A stretch of DNA of 64,000 bases from Staphylococcus sp. IVB6181 (GTDB taxonomy: Bacteria > Bacillota > Bacilli > Staphylococcales > Staphylococcaceae): assembly GCF_025561445.1 (NCBI RefSeq), contig NZ_CP095096.1, forward strand, positions 1,281,822 to 1,345,821, given 5' to 3'. Within the stretch, counting starts at the first letter, position 1; every line of letters begins with the position of its first letter. The notes under the pieces are model-generated. The model was not told the DNA's origin. It saw only the letters and a program-made list of their open reading frames with translations, and made no database searches. Shown one piece after another: positions 1 through 9,163 of this stretch. The position numbers and the translations under genes were made by a program.

Positions 1-1
1 A

Positions 2-256
2 GACTACTTATTAGAACAAGCTCAGCAACATGATATTAAAACACAATATTACATTTCTCCTGGCGGTACTGACGGCGGTGAAATTCACAAAGCCAACATT
101 GGTATTCCAACTGCGGTTATAGGTGTGTGTGCAAGATATATTCACAGTTCTGACTCTGTATTTGATATCAGAGATTATTATTCTGCCAGAACACTGCTCA
201 AAGCATCTATTTCTGCATTAGATGATGAAACAATCGAACATTTACAACATTCATAA
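2..256 (+). CDS. M42 family metallopeptidase, C-terminal part (YtoP-like aminopeptidase)
   Basis: The reading frame is open from the window edge (first full codon at base 2) to a TAA at 254-256, giving the last 84 residues. It holds the GGTDGGEIH stretch and the ARYIHSSDS segment that fit the C-terminal GTD and RYxHS motifs of M42 di-metal aminopeptidases (glutamyl/leucyl aminopeptidase, endoglucanase-M-like). These cytosolic enzymes trim N-terminal residues from peptides. The thioredoxin gene starts 25 bases downstream, the same ytoP-ytpP order as in Bacillus subtilis. The N-terminus and most metal ligands lie outside the window, so substrate type cannot be judged. Confidence 0.85.
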   Translation, partial: DYLLEQAQQHDIKTQYYISPGGTDGGEIHKANIGIPTAVIGVCARYIHSSDSVFDIRDYYSARTLLKASISALDDETIEHLQHS

Positions 257-281
257 AATATAAGAAAGAAGTGAAGGATTT

Positions 282-590
282 ATGAAACAATTAGAATCAG
301 TAGAAGCATTTAATGAATTGAAAGAGGGTAAAACCATCTTTATGTTTACAGCAGATTGGTGCGGCGACTGTCGTTTTATCGCACCTAGACTTCCAGAATT
401 AGAAGAAAAACATCCTGAGTATACATTTGTTTCTGTAGACCGTGATCAATTTATTGATTTAGCTGCAGAACTCGGTATTATGGGTATCCCAAGCTTTTTA
501 GTTTATGAAAATGGCGAACAAGTGGGAAGCTATGTAAGTAAAGACAGAAAAACAATTGAACAAATAGATGAATTTATCGCGAATATTTAA
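282..590 (+). CDS. ytpP: Thioredoxin family protein YtpP
   Basis: A 102-residue single-domain thioredoxin-fold protein with a GAAGTGAAGGA ribosome binding site before the ATG. The redox motif is WCGDC (residues 26-30), and the cis-proline is in GIPS (Pro70). The usual thioredoxin motif is WCGPC; an Asp in place of Pro between the cysteines is a feature of this subfamily and should alter redox potential. It likely acts as a cytosolic thiol-disulfide oxidoreductase; its client is unknown. It follows the M42 peptidase closely and is cut off from ytpQ by a strong terminator. Confidence 0.9.
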   Translation: MKQLESVEAFNELKEGKTIFMFTADWCGDCRFIAPRLPELEEKHPEYTFVSVDRDQFIDLAAELGIMGIPSFLVYENGEQVGSYVSKDRKTIEQIDEFIANI

Positions 591-593
591 ATA

Positions 594-643
594 AAAATAC
601 CCTTAGGAAATTAACATTTTTTCTGTTCCTAAGGGTATTTTTA
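594..643 (+). terminator. Intrinsic terminator after ytpP
   Basis: The arms AATACCCTTAGGAA and TTCCTAAGGGTATT form a near-perfect 14-bp stem around a short T-rich loop, followed by T residues. It ends the peptidase-ytpP transcript. Confidence 0.9.
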
Positions 644-683
644 CGGTAAACTATAAAAAGGTATGTAATTAGGAGTGTTAATT

Positions 684-1550
684 ATGAATGTCTTTCAAAT
701 GAGAGATAAATTAAAAGAACGTTTAAACCATTTAGACGTAAACTTTACATTTAATAGAGAAGAAGATACCTTGCGCATTGCACGTAAAGATAATGGGAAA
801 GGTGTAACGATTAGATTAACACCCATCGTTGCAAAATATAACGATCACAAAGAGAAGATTGTAGATGAAATTGTTTATTATGTTAACGAGACAATTCATC
901 AAATGAGCGATCAAGCACATCAAGATATGAAAGATTTAAAAATTATGCCTGTCATACGTGCAGCAAGCTTTGAAAAAGAAACAAAAGAGGGCCATCCGTT
1001 TGTAATCGATAAACATACAGCAGAAACTAATGTTTATTACGCATTAGATTTAGGAAAGTCCTATCGATTAATCGATGAATCAATGTTAAAACAATTAAAT
1101 GTCACGGCTCAGCAAATTAAAGAGATGGCATTATTCAATATCAGAAAATTAGATACGCCTTATAAAACTGATGAAGTTAAAGGCAATATCTTCTATTTCA
1201 TTAATACCAATGATGGATATGATGCAAGCCGCATTCTCAACACACCATTATTGAATCAATTTGAAGAAAAGTGCGAAGGCGAAATGTTAGTAGCCGTTCC
1301 CCATCAAGATGTTTTGATTATTGCTGATATCAGAAACAAAACAGGCTATGATGTTATGGCACATTTAACTATGGAATTCTTCACAAACGGTCTTGTACCG
1401 ATTACTTCATTGTCCTTAGCTTATGAAAAAGGACACTTTGAACCTATCTTTATTCTTGCGAAAAATAATAAAGATAAAAAAGGAAAAAGTCCTAATGTGG
1501 TTCAAGAATTAAGCGCAGTTAAAGATAATAAGAAAAATGACAAGAAATAA
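684..1550 (+). CDS. ytpQ: DUF1444 family protein YtpQ
   Basis: 288 residues. The ATG at 684 is chosen because AGGAG at 671-675 sits about 8 bases upstream; an in-frame GTG at 675 overlaps that site. The sequence fits the DUF1444/YtpQ family, which is conserved in Firmicutes next to ytpP and ytpR and has no established biochemical role. It is soluble, with a Lys/Asn-rich hydrophilic tail (last ~30 residues). It starts the ytpQ-ytpR-sftA-murC run, with 12 bases to ytpR, so co-transcription is likely. Function is not assigned. Confidence 0.85.
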   Translation: MNVFQMRDKLKERLNHLDVNFTFNREEDTLRIARKDNGKGVTIRLTPIVAKYNDHKEKIVDEIVYYVNETIHQMSDQAHQDMKDLKIMPVIRAASFEKETKEGHPFVIDKHTAETNVYYALDLGKSYRLIDESMLKQLNVTAQQIKEMALFNIRKLDTPYKTDEVKGNIFYFINTNDGYDASRILNTPLLNQFEEKCEGEMLVAVPHQDVLIIADIRNKTGYDVMAHLTMEFFTNGLVPITSLSLAYEKGHFEPIFILAKNNKDKKGKSPNVVQELSAVKDNKKNDKK

Positions 1551-1562
1551 GGAGATCATACT

Positions 1563-2162
1563 ATGAATTTATTTTATAACTTAAACGGTGTTGGAGATGT
1601 AGCATTTTTACAAGTTGAACCTGCAGAAGGCGACTTTGAATATACGACACATGGCGATGTTGTCAGAATTACTTTAGACAATAAAGCAGTCGGTTATAAT
1701 ATCTTTAATGCTTCTAAGCATTTATCAATTGAAGGCAACGGCTTTATTAAATTAACACTTGAATTATTAGAAAGTCTACAAAAAGTTCTAGCAGATGCAG
1801 GTGTTGAAGATCAATTAGATTCAGATTTATCACCTAAATTTGTAGTAGGTTATGTTAAAACAAAAGAAAAACATCCGAATGCGGATAAATTAAGCATCTT
1901 AAAAGTTGATGTCGGAGACGAAACACTGCAAATCGTTTGCGGTGCACCAAACGTTGAAGCTGACCAAAAAGTGGTTGTTGCTAAAGTAGGTGCTGTAATG
2001 CCGAGCGGTATGGTAATCAAAGATGCTGAACTTCGCGGTGTACCATCAAGCGGTATGGTGTGCTCAATGAAAGAATTGAATCTGCCGAATGCACCGCAAG
2101 AAAAAGGTATTATGGTTTTATCTGATGATTACCAAGTTGGGCAACCATTTTTCGAAGAATAA
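1563..2162 (+). CDS. ytpR: YtpR family tRNA-binding domain protein
   Basis: 199 residues. Residues about 92-197 form an EMAP/PheT-type tRNA-binding OB fold, with the characteristic KEKHPNADKLSILKVDVG, QIVCGAPN and SGMVCSMKEL segments. Similar domains sit at the N-terminus of the phenylalanyl-tRNA synthetase beta chain and at the C-terminus of MetRS; here it stands alone after a ~90-residue N-terminal domain. It probably binds tRNA or another structured RNA in the cytosol; the in vivo partner is not known. It lies 12 bases after ytpQ and 23 bases before sftA. Confidence 0.9.
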   Translation: MNLFYNLNGVGDVAFLQVEPAEGDFEYTTHGDVVRITLDNKAVGYNIFNASKHLSIEGNGFIKLTLELLESLQKVLADAGVEDQLDSDLSPKFVVGYVKTKEKHPNADKLSILKVDVGDETLQIVCGAPNVEADQKVVVAKVGAVMPSGMVIKDAELRGVPSSGMVCSMKELNLPNAPQEKGIMVLSDDYQVGQPFFEE

Positions 2163-2185
2163 AATGATTGGAAGGAAGTGACATT

Positions 2186-5100
2186 ATGAACTGGTTTGAT
2201 AAATTATTCAGCGATGAAGACGAAGAAGAAGTCTATCAAAGAAAATACAGCCAACGCAGACAAAAGTTAGAAGAAAAGGAACGTCACCGTCATGCATTGC
2301 TGCCAGAAAATAATGATATTTACGAACGTCCAAAAGGTAATTTCAGATTTCCGCTGCATGTCAATGATGACGATAATCAAAGTGATGAATCAGAGACAGC
2401 ATCCAATCATTCTGAACCAGGTTATGAACAAGCAGCACATTCTGAAGAAGCTGCTTACCAAAAGCCCGACCATCGCCGTCATAGAAGACGACGTACATTT
2501 CATGATGATACACAAGAAGATAGTTCATTTCGAACTACACGCAGTTCACGCAAGTCATCACAAGCGACTGCACAGCGCACACAACCTGCATCAGAACTGC
2601 CGAAAAGAGAAAACCAAAGCAGACGTGTGCAAAATTATTCTACACGCTATGATACAAAAGATATCTATTATAAAAGCGGAGAATTTAAAGCAGAAGAAGT
2701 ACCTTCGGCAATTTTCGGCACGAAAAAGCGTCATCCATTAGAAAACGGTGTGATTCAACGTTCAAATCAACCATCTGAAGAAACACCAAAACAACAAGGC
2801 AAGATTCCGACAGATCCTTTAAATGGTATGAGAAAAGCTCAAGTTGATGCACAGACTGAAATGCATGAATCTAAAGATGAAAAGCATGAGTCAGCAAAAA
2901 CACATACTAACAATGCGAAAACAAATCGTACACCTAATTATTCTAAGGCAGATAACACGATTAACATCAATAATATTTATGCTTCTCAAATCGTTGAAGA
3001 AATCCGCCGCGAACGTGAACGTAAAGTCTTGCAGCGTAAAAAGTTCAAAGAAGCACTGCAGCAAAAGCGTGAACAAGAAGATACAAGCTCGATTCAAAAA
3101 GCCATTGATGATATGTATGCTGAACAAGCTAAACAGTATGTCCAAGATCCTGTTTTCCAAGAAAACGGCTTTGAAAAAGAAAAAGAGATGGAAGCTGAAT
3201 CAGCTCAACAAGAAACACCAGCTGAAACAGAAGAAACTAATCAGTCTGAAACACCATCTGAGGCTGATGTATCAGCTTCACATCCTTCAGATGAAAATAA
3301 AACTTCAGAAGAACCGCAAGATGCCTTTGATTATGAAGAGGTAGACTTGAACCAAGTTCATAGTGTGCAAACATTAAATGAAGAAGATGTTAAAGTGGTG
3401 GATGATGAACCATTTAAAGCACAAAACGTTTCAGACGAAGTGTTAACAGAATCTGATGCATCATCTGAAACTCAAGAAACAGAATCTCAAGTTCAACCAG
3501 AAGTAGCAGATGCGCAATATACTGAGTTAGAAGCATCAGAAGAGGATAGTGACGCAGAAACACAAGCAGCTGCAGAGGCAGAAGCTGAAACTGCGGAACT
3601 TGAAGATGAAACAGAACCAGCAACATCTTCTGACGAAGAAGATATTGATACAACTGAAACTTCAAATACAGAGCATGTATCACAAGAAGATAATCAAGAA
3701 ACACATGAACCTGTGTTAGCACCTGACAATAAAGAAGATCAATCACAATTTATTTCAAACACAGATGAATCAGAAGCAGTGTCAGAACATAAAGAAGAAA
3801 AACCGAATTATGAACCGCAGCTTAAACCAGATACACCTGTATCAAATGAGACAGAAGCACAGCCGAAAGCAAATGATGAAGATGTATCAGAAACACACAC
3901 TGCAGACGATGTACAAGATAATGCTGAAACATCATCTGAAAACACGGCTTCACAAGTATCTGAACAGGCTTCAAAAGCTGAAGAAAAGCCGAAGGTTTCA
4001 AAACCAATTCGTAAAGGTGCAAAACCATTCAATGTGATGATGACGCCATCAGACAAACGCAGAATGATGGATGCGCGTAAACGAAAAGCTGAACCTGTAT
4101 TAAGACCTGATGACAAGGATAAGTCAACTCAAGAACAATCAGCACAAGAAACAGACAAACAAACAGAAACACCACAAGCTGCACAACCGTCTTCTGAAAC
4201 ACAAACGCATCAAACTGAAGACAAAGACCAGCAAGGTGAACAAGGTCATATCACGACAAGTGTGAATACACAAAGAACAACACAAAATGGCGAACGTCAT
4301 GTTCAAAACAGAGCACAAGAAGCTCAACAGGAGCATACACATGTGCATGGCCCTAAAGCAGTTTCTGTAAATGCGTCAAATGAACAACATCATGAAGGTA
4401 TTCGCAGAGGACCTAACCTGAAATTACCGAGTCTAAATCTTTTAGACGAACCGGAAGTGCATGAAGTCGACCAAGAGTGGATTGATGAGAAGAAACAAGA
4501 ACTTAATGATGCGTTCTTCTATTTCAATGTACCGGCTGAAGTTAAAAATGTTACGGAAGGTCCAAGTGTGACACGCTTTGAATTATCAGTAGAAAAAGGT
4601 GTGAAAGTTTCAAGAATCACTGCTTTGCATGATGACTTGAAGATGGCGCTTGCGGCTAAAGATATCCGTATAGAAGCACCGATTCCTGGTACAAGCTTGG
4701 TAGGTATAGAAGTACCGAATGTATCTCCTACTAAGGTCAATTTAAAATCAATCATTGAAAGTTCTAAATTCAAGAATGCGGAATCTAAATTAACCGTAGC
4801 AATGGGTAATCGTATTAATAATGAGCCATTATTAATGGATATTGCGAAAACACCGCATGCCTTGATTGCAGGGGCAACAGGTTCAGGTAAATCAGTATGC
4901 ATTAATAGTATTTTATTATCATTACTGTATAAAAATCACCCTGAAGAATTGAAGCTGCTGCTGATTGATCCGAAAATGGTTGAACTTGCACCATATAACG
5001 GATTACCGCATCTGGTTTCACCGGTTATTACTGATGTCAAAGCAGCTACACAAAGTTTAAAATGGGCTGTAGATGAAATGGAAAAACGCTATAAATTATT

Positions 5101-5803
5101 TGCGAAATATCATGTGCGCAATATTACAGCGTTTAATAAAAAAGCACCATATGAACACCGATTGCCGAAAATCGTCATTGTTATTGATGAGTTAGCAGAT
5201 TTAATGATGATGGCACCGCAAGAAGTAGAACAATCTATAGCAAGAATTGCGCAAAAAGCACGTGCTTGCGGTATTCATATGCTTGTCGCAACACAACGAC
5301 CATCTGTAAATGTAATTACAGGATTAATCAAAGCGAATATTCCAACTCGTATCGCATTTATGGTATCATCTAGTGTGGATTCTAGAACGATACTTGACAG
5401 CGGAGGCGCAGAACGTCTGCTTGGTTATGGCGATATGCTATATTTAGGTAATGGTATGAATAAACCAATCCGTGTACAAGGCAGCTTCGTTTCGGATGAA
5501 GAAATAGATGCAGTCGTTGATTTTATTAAAGAACAACGCGAACCTGAATATTTATTTGAAGAGAAAGAATTACTAAAACAAACAAAAGCGCAGCCGAAAG
5601 ACGATTTGTTTGATGATGTGTGCAGATTTATGGTTTCAGAAGGCAATATCTCTACATCATCTATCCAACGCCACTTCCAAATCGGATACAATAGAGCGGC
5701 ACGTATTGTTGACCAATTAGAAGAATTGGGATATATCTCAGGTCCAAACGGTTCTAAACCACGAGAAGTTTATTTAACTGCAGCTGAAATTAATGAGGAA
5801 TAA
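2186..5803 (+). CDS. sftA: FtsK/SftA-type DNA translocase with long acidic linker
   Basis: 1205 residues from the ATG at 2186 (GGAAGGAAGTG just upstream; an in-frame TTG at 2168 is less likely). There is no membrane segment at the N-terminus, so this matches soluble SftA rather than membrane-bound SpoIIIE/FtsK. Residues ~70-745 are low complexity, rich in Glu, Ser, Thr and Gln. The motor follows, with Walker A GATGSGKS near 896-903, Walker B IVIVIDELADL near 1000, and a C-terminal winged-helix gamma domain (about 1138-1195) that in this family reads KOPS/SRS-type sequences. It pumps chromosomal DNA clear of the closing septum. It is longer than B. subtilis SftA (~950) because of the linker. 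It precedes murC. Confidence 0.92.
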   Translation: MNWFDKLFSDEDEEEVYQRKYSQRRQKLEEKERHRHALLPENNDIYERPKGNFRFPLHVNDDDNQSDESETASNHSEPGYEQAAHSEEAAYQKPDHRRHRRRRTFHDDTQEDSSFRTTRSSRKSSQATAQRTQPASELPKRENQSRRVQNYSTRYDTKDIYYKSGEFKAEEVPSAIFGTKKRHPLENGVIQRSNQPSEETPKQQGKIPTDPLNGMRKAQVDAQTEMHESKDEKHESAKTHTNNAKTNRTPNYSKADNTININNIYASQIVEEIRRERERKVLQRKKFKEALQQKREQEDTSSIQKAIDDMYAEQAKQYVQDPVFQENGFEKEKEMEAESAQQETPAETEETNQSETPSEADVSASHPSDENKTSEEPQDAFDYEEVDLNQVHSVQTLNEEDVKVVDDEPFKAQNVSDEVLTESDASSETQETESQVQPEVADAQYTELEASEEDSDAETQAAAEAEAETAELEDETEPATSSDEEDIDTTETSNTEHVSQEDNQETHEPVLAPDNKEDQSQFISNTDESEAVSEHKEEKPNYEPQLKPDTPVSNETEAQPKANDEDVSETHTADDVQDNAETSSENTASQVSEQASKAEEKPKVSKPIRKGAKPFNVMMTPSDKRRMMDARKRKAEPVLRPDDKDKSTQEQSAQETDKQTETPQAAQPSSETQTHQTEDKDQQGEQGHITTSVNTQRTTQNGERHVQNRAQEAQQEHTHVHGPKAVSVNASNEQHHEGIRRGPNLKLPSLNLLDEPEVHEVDQEWIDEKKQELNDAFFYFNVPAEVKNVTEGPSVTRFELSVEKGVKVSRITALHDDLKMALAAKDIRIEAPIPGTSLVGIEVPNVSPTKVNLKSIIESSKFKNAESKLTVAMGNRINNEPLLMDIAKTPHALIAGATGSGKSVCINSILLSLLYKNHPEELKLLLIDPKMVELAPYNGLPHLVSPVITDVKAATQSLKWAVDEMEKRYKLFAKYHVRNITAFNKKAPYEHRLPKIVIVIDELADLMMMAPQEVEQSIARIAQKARACGIHMLVATQRPSVNVITGLIKANIPTRIAFMVSSSVDSRTILDSGGAERLLGYGDMLYLGNGMNKPIRVQGSFVSDEEIDAVVDFIKEQREPEYLFEEKELLKQTKAQPKDDLFDDVCRFMVSEGNISTSSIQRHFQIGYNRAARIVDQLEELGYISGPNGSKPREVYLTAAEINEE

Positions 5804-5821
5804 GAAAGAAGGAGTTTAAGT

Positions 5822-7135
5822 ATGACACACTATCATTTTGTCGGAATTAAAGGTTCTGGTATGAGTTCGTTGGCTCAAATCATGCACGATTTAGGCCACG
5901 AAGTTCAGGGCTCCGACATCGACCAATATGTGTTCACTGAAGAAGCATTAAGAAATAAAGGGGTTAAAATCTTACCTTTTAATCCAGATAACATTCAAAA
6001 AGGCATGGTTGTTATTCAAGGCAATGCCTTTTCAGATAAACATGAAGAAATTGTACGTGCAAAAGAATTAGGACTAGAAATTATCGACTATCCAACATTC
6101 TTAGGACATGTGATTGAACAATATACATCTGTTGCTGTGACAGGGGCTCATGGTAAGACTTCTACAACAGGACTGCTTTCGCATGTGATGAATGGAGATA
6201 AAAGAACTTCTTTCTTAATCGGAGATGGCACAGGCTTAGGAATTCCTCAAAGTGAATATTTTGCATTTGAAGCATGCGAATACAGACGTCACTTCCTAAG
6301 TTATCACCCTGATTATGCGATTATGACGAATATCGACTTTGATCATCCTGATTACTTTAAAGATGTTGATGATGTTACAAGTGCTTTCCAAGAAATGGCG
6401 CATAACGTTAAAAAAGCTATCATTGCGTGGGGCAAAGATGAGCACTTGCGTAAAATCAAAGCAGATGTACCGATTTATTACTATGGATTAGAAAAAGATG
6501 AAGATATCTATGCAGATAATATCCAAATTACTGAACATGGTACACAATTCGACGTATATATCGATGGAAAATTTTATGATCAATTCTTATCACCGCAATA
6601 TGGTGATCATAATATTTTAAACACACTTTCTGTAATCATGGTTTGCCACTTAGAAGGCTTAGATGTTCATAACATCAAAGAAGCATTAGAAACATTCGGC
6701 GGTGTAAAACGTAGATTTAATGAAACAAAAGTTAATAATCAAGTAATAGTAGACGATTATGCCCACCATCCTAGAGAAATTAATGCTACAATTGAAACAG
6801 CAAGAAAAAAATATCCGCATAAAGAAGTAGTTGCTGTTTTCCAACCGCACACTTATTCAAGAACGCAAGCATTCTTAAATGAATTTGCTGAAAGTCTGAA
6901 TAAAGCGGACCGTGTTTACTTATGTGATATTTTCGGTTCAATTCGTGAACATGAAGGCAGCTTAACGATCCAAGATTTAATTGATCGCATTCCAGGTGCG
7001 CAATTAATCGGGGAAGATAATGTTAATATCTTAAAATCATTAGATGGCGCAGTTATTTTGTTTATGGGTGCAGGAGATATCCAAAAAATCGAACGTGCAT
7101 ATTTAGACAATCACGGCGTTACTAGTGAATTTTAA
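5822..7135 (+). CDS. murC: UDP-N-acetylmuramate-L-alanine ligase
   Basis: 437 residues with an AAGAAGGAG site before the ATG. MurC adds L-alanine to UDP-MurNAc using ATP, the first amino acid step of the peptidoglycan stem. Visible motifs are the N-terminal Rossmann start [11 protein letters not shown], the ATP loop [10 protein letters not shown] (from residue 108), the central-domain motif EACEYRRHF, and C-terminal [11 protein letters not shown] and FQPHTYSRT. Length is normal. It lies 18 bases after sftA, coupling septal DNA clearance and wall precursor synthesis in one probable operon. No clear terminator follows; the next gene has its own promoter-like sequence. Confidence 0.97.
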   Translation: MTHYHFVGIKGSGMSSLAQIMHDLGHEVQGSDIDQYVFTEEALRNKGVKILPFNPDNIQKGMVVIQGNAFSDKHEEIVRAKELGLEIIDYPTFLGHVIEQYTSVAVTGAHGKTSTTGLLSHVMNGDKRTSFLIGDGTGLGIPQSEYFAFEACEYRRHFLSYHPDYAIMTNIDFDHPDYFKDVDDVTSAFQEMAHNVKKAIIAWGKDEHLRKIKADVPIYYYGLEKDEDIYADNIQITEHGTQFDVYIDGKFYDQFLSPQYGDHNILNTLSVIMVCHLEGLDVHNIKEALETFGGVKRRFNETKVNNQVIVDDYAHHPREINATIETARKKYPHKEVVAVFQPHTYSRTQAFLNEFAESLNKADRVYLCDIFGSIREHEGSLTIQDLIDRIPGAQLIGEDNVNILKSLDGAVILFMGAGDIQKIERAYLDNHGVTSEF

Positions 7136-7138
7136 TAT

Positions 7139-7164
7139 GTTTATGTTAGAATATATTTGGGTAT
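7139..7164 (+). promoter_or_regulatory. Probable SigB promoter for ytxG-ytxH
   Basis: GTTTAT (7139-7144), a 14-base spacer and GGGTAT (7159-7164) match the staphylococcal/Bacillus SigB consensus GTTTAA-N12-15-GGGWAW with one mismatch. It sits about 40 bases before the ytxG ATG. In B. subtilis the orthologous ytxGHJ operon is a known general stress (SigB) operon, which supports the call. An overlapping TGTTAGAAT (7144-7152) could act as an extended SigA -10 instead. Confidence 0.65.
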
Positions 7165-7205
7165 TATGAAAAAATAAGACATAAGCAATTTAGGAGGCGT
7201 TTTTA

Positions 7206-7646
7206 ATGGATTGGATTTTACCTGTAGCTGGTTTAGTTGCAGCTATAGCATTTTTAGTATTAGTAATCGGTATTGTAGCTGTCCTATTCTCAGTTAAGAA
7301 AAACTTAGACTATGTGGCTAAGACTCTTGACGGAATTGAAGGACAAGTACAAGGTATTACAAGAGAATCAACTGATTTACTTCATAAAGCTAACCGCTTA
7401 ACTGAAGATATTCAAGATAAAGTGGACCGCTTAAACTCTGTAGTTGACGGAGTGAAAGGCATCGGTGACTCTATCCAAGACTTAGATGGATCAGTGGACC
7501 GAGTAACTAACTCAATTGCACATAACATTTCTCAAAACGAAGACAAGATTTCACAAGTCATCCAATGGTCAAATGTTGCAATGGAAATTGCTGATAAATG
7601 GCAATACAGAAAGCAACGCAGAGAAAGTGCAAACTACAGAGGCTAA
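7206..7646 (+). CDS. ytxG: DUF948 family membrane protein YtxG
   Basis: 146 residues with a TAGGAGG site 8 bases before the ATG. One N-terminal membrane segment (residues ~3-28) is followed by a soluble helical region with the heptad-like pattern of DUF948 proteins. The family is general-stress associated in Bacillus and of unknown mechanism; a scaffold role at the membrane is only a guess. It is the first gene of a pair with ytxH, which carries a second membrane segment and the same operon position as in B. subtilis. Confidence 0.85.
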   Translation: MDWILPVAGLVAAIAFLVLVIGIVAVLFSVKKNLDYVAKTLDGIEGQVQGITRESTDLLHKANRLTEDIQDKVDRLNSVVDGVKGIGDSIQDLDGSVDRVTNSIAHNISQNEDKISQVIQWSNVAMEIADKWQYRKQRRESANYRG

Positions 7647-7711
7647 TAAGGCATTATTGAATTGATACCTTATCAGTCAGCTCACATTATCAATTAATAG
7701 ACGAACAAATT

Positions 7712-7755
7712 GCACTTAAATGAGGTTAATCAACTTTGTTTAAGTGCTTTTATTT
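7712..7755 (+). terminator. Hairpin between ytxG and ytxH
   Basis: GCACTTAAA (7712-7720) pairs perfectly with TTTAAGTGC (7739-7747), followed by TTTTATTTTA. It looks like an intrinsic terminator or attenuator, yet it ends only ~6 bases before the ytxH ribosome binding site. It may lower ytxH expression relative to ytxG. Confidence 0.7.
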
Positions 7756-7772
7756 TACTAGGAGGCAAATAC

Positions 7773-8933
7773 ATGAGAAAGAAAAACGATGAAGCAAAAT
7801 TAGAGATTTATGAAGTCGAAGCAATGTCTGATACAGTGCGCAAAGACTTTGTATACGGATTTATTGCAGGTGCATTTATCGGTACAGCAGCAGGATTCGT
7901 CATCAATCAAGTGAAACGACGCAAAGCAATCGAAAAACAACAAGAACTGCAAGTACAACAAGAATCAGATGAAAATAAAGCATCTGTCAAAGATAAAGTG
8001 GCAGCTCAAACTGACGCATTAAAAGCGAATGCGCAAAACCAATTGCAAGATATTAAAGATAAAGCGCAACAGCTTAAATCAGATGTAAGACAGAAATTCA
8101 ACAAAGATGAACAAGAAACAGATCCGAAAGCTTTAAGAGCTGAAAAACAAGCGATTCGTAATGAAGCAGCTGCACATGATTTATCTAATGTGTCTCCAAA
8201 AGCTCAAGAAGCACAAGTGGATAACAATCCATTAAAATCATCTCAATCAGTAACAACACCTGCACATGAGTTCACAGCAACAGGTATTGCCAAAGCAGCA
8301 CATGACAAGGCAAAATTAATTGAAAATGATAACACAGTGGCAGCAAAAGTTGCTGAACTGTTCAAAGCAAGCCCAATCAAATCAAGTGCTTATGCAACAG
8401 TTCCGGTATTAGTTTCAGCAGCCGCTGCAACAGCTGCAGTTAAAAAAGCAGATACTAAAGATGCTAAGAAAGCAGACAAAGCAGTTTCAAAACCAAAAGA
8501 TGCTGAAAAACGTACTAACCAAACACACGAAAAAGCATCATTTGATAAAGGTGTTATCACGCATGATAAAGCAACAGCTAATCATTCAGCGGATGAATCT
8601 AAAGCACCAAAAGCATCAGACAAAGTAGTAACTAAAACAGTCAACAATACAACAACTACAAAATCAGAAACAACAAAAACGACGAACACACCTAAGAAAA
8701 AGCCATCATCAACAACTAAAACTGCGAAAGCAGCTTCAGCAAAAGATGCTACAAAAACAACAACAAAGACAACTAAGCAGCCAGCAGCTAAAGGCAGCAA
8801 AACAACAACACAAAAAACAACAACGAAAACAACTAAGTCAGCCGGCAGCAAATCAAATGCAAAATCAAGCAGCCAGCCAAAAGGGGAAACAACTAAGAAG
8901 AAAATAGAAAAGAAAACATTCGATAATAAATAA
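7773..8933 (+). CDS. ytxH: YtxH domain protein with long Lys/Thr/Ala-rich tail
   Basis: 386 residues. The ATG at 7773 follows AGGAGG (7760-7765); an upstream in-frame start at 7710 would run through the hairpin and is rejected. Residues ~26-46 form a single Gly/Ala-rich membrane segment typical of YtxH, followed by KRRK. Most of the rest is Ala/Lys/Gln-rich and probably helical or disordered. From about residue 225 the sequence is dominated by Ala, Lys, Thr and Ser, with repeated KTTTKTTK-type runs reminiscent of histone H1-like tails. Most YtxH proteins are near 150 residues, so the tail is an elaboration. Function is unknown. Confidence 0.8.
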   Translation: MRKKNDEAKLEIYEVEAMSDTVRKDFVYGFIAGAFIGTAAGFVINQVKRRKAIEKQQELQVQQESDENKASVKDKVAAQTDALKANAQNQLQDIKDKAQQLKSDVRQKFNKDEQETDPKALRAEKQAIRNEAAAHDLSNVSPKAQEAQVDNNPLKSSQSVTTPAHEFTATGIAKAAHDKAKLIENDNTVAAKVAELFKASPIKSSAYATVPVLVSAAAATAAVKKADTKDAKKADKAVSKPKDAEKRTNQTHEKASFDKGVITHDKATANHSADESKAPKASDKVVTKTVNNTTTTKSETTKTTNTPKKKPSSTTKTAKAASAKDATKTTTKTTKQPAAKGSKTTTQKTTTKTTKSAGSKSNAKSSSQPKGETTKKKIEKKTFDNK

Positions 8934-8941
8934 TGTCTCTC

Positions 8942-8985
8942 AAGAAGGTCAACCTTGTTCTTTGAGGTTGATCTTCTTTAATTAT
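8942..8985 (+). terminator. Intrinsic terminator after ytxH
   Basis: AAGAAGGTCAACCT (8942-8955) pairs perfectly with AGGTTGATCTTCTT (8965-8978), followed by a moderately T-rich stretch. Confidence 0.8.
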
Positions 8986-9058
8986 TAATGAACTTGGTAA
9001 CATCATTGTAAGAAAATTAAAAATAATCAAATAAGTTAAGAAAATTGGATGAACCTAC

Positions 9059-9087
9059 TTGATAAATTTGGAACTTCTTGCTAGAAT
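9059..9087 (+). promoter_or_regulatory. Probable SigA promoter of aroA
   Basis: TTGATA (9059-9064), a 17-base spacer and TAGAAT (9082-9087), about 75 bases upstream of the aroA ATG. The rest of the 8986-9163 gap is AT-rich with no other clear feature. Confidence 0.6.
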
Positions 9088-9163
9088 TACTGATAAATTC
9101 AATTTTTTATCGCTTTAAAGTGTAATAAGTTGGATGCAAATAATTACATAGAGGTGACCAGTA

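Noticed and set aside
2292..4037. Several long frames (149, 166, 90 codons and antisense ones) within sftA
   Set aside because: They result from the repetitive Glu/Ser/Thr codon usage of the linker. Products are Lys/Met/His or Leu-rich and lack start signals.
8582..8851. 89-codon Val-rich antisense frame in ytxH
   Set aside because: It is the mirror of the ACA/AAA repeats in the Lys/Thr-rich tail and looks hydrophobic only for that reason.
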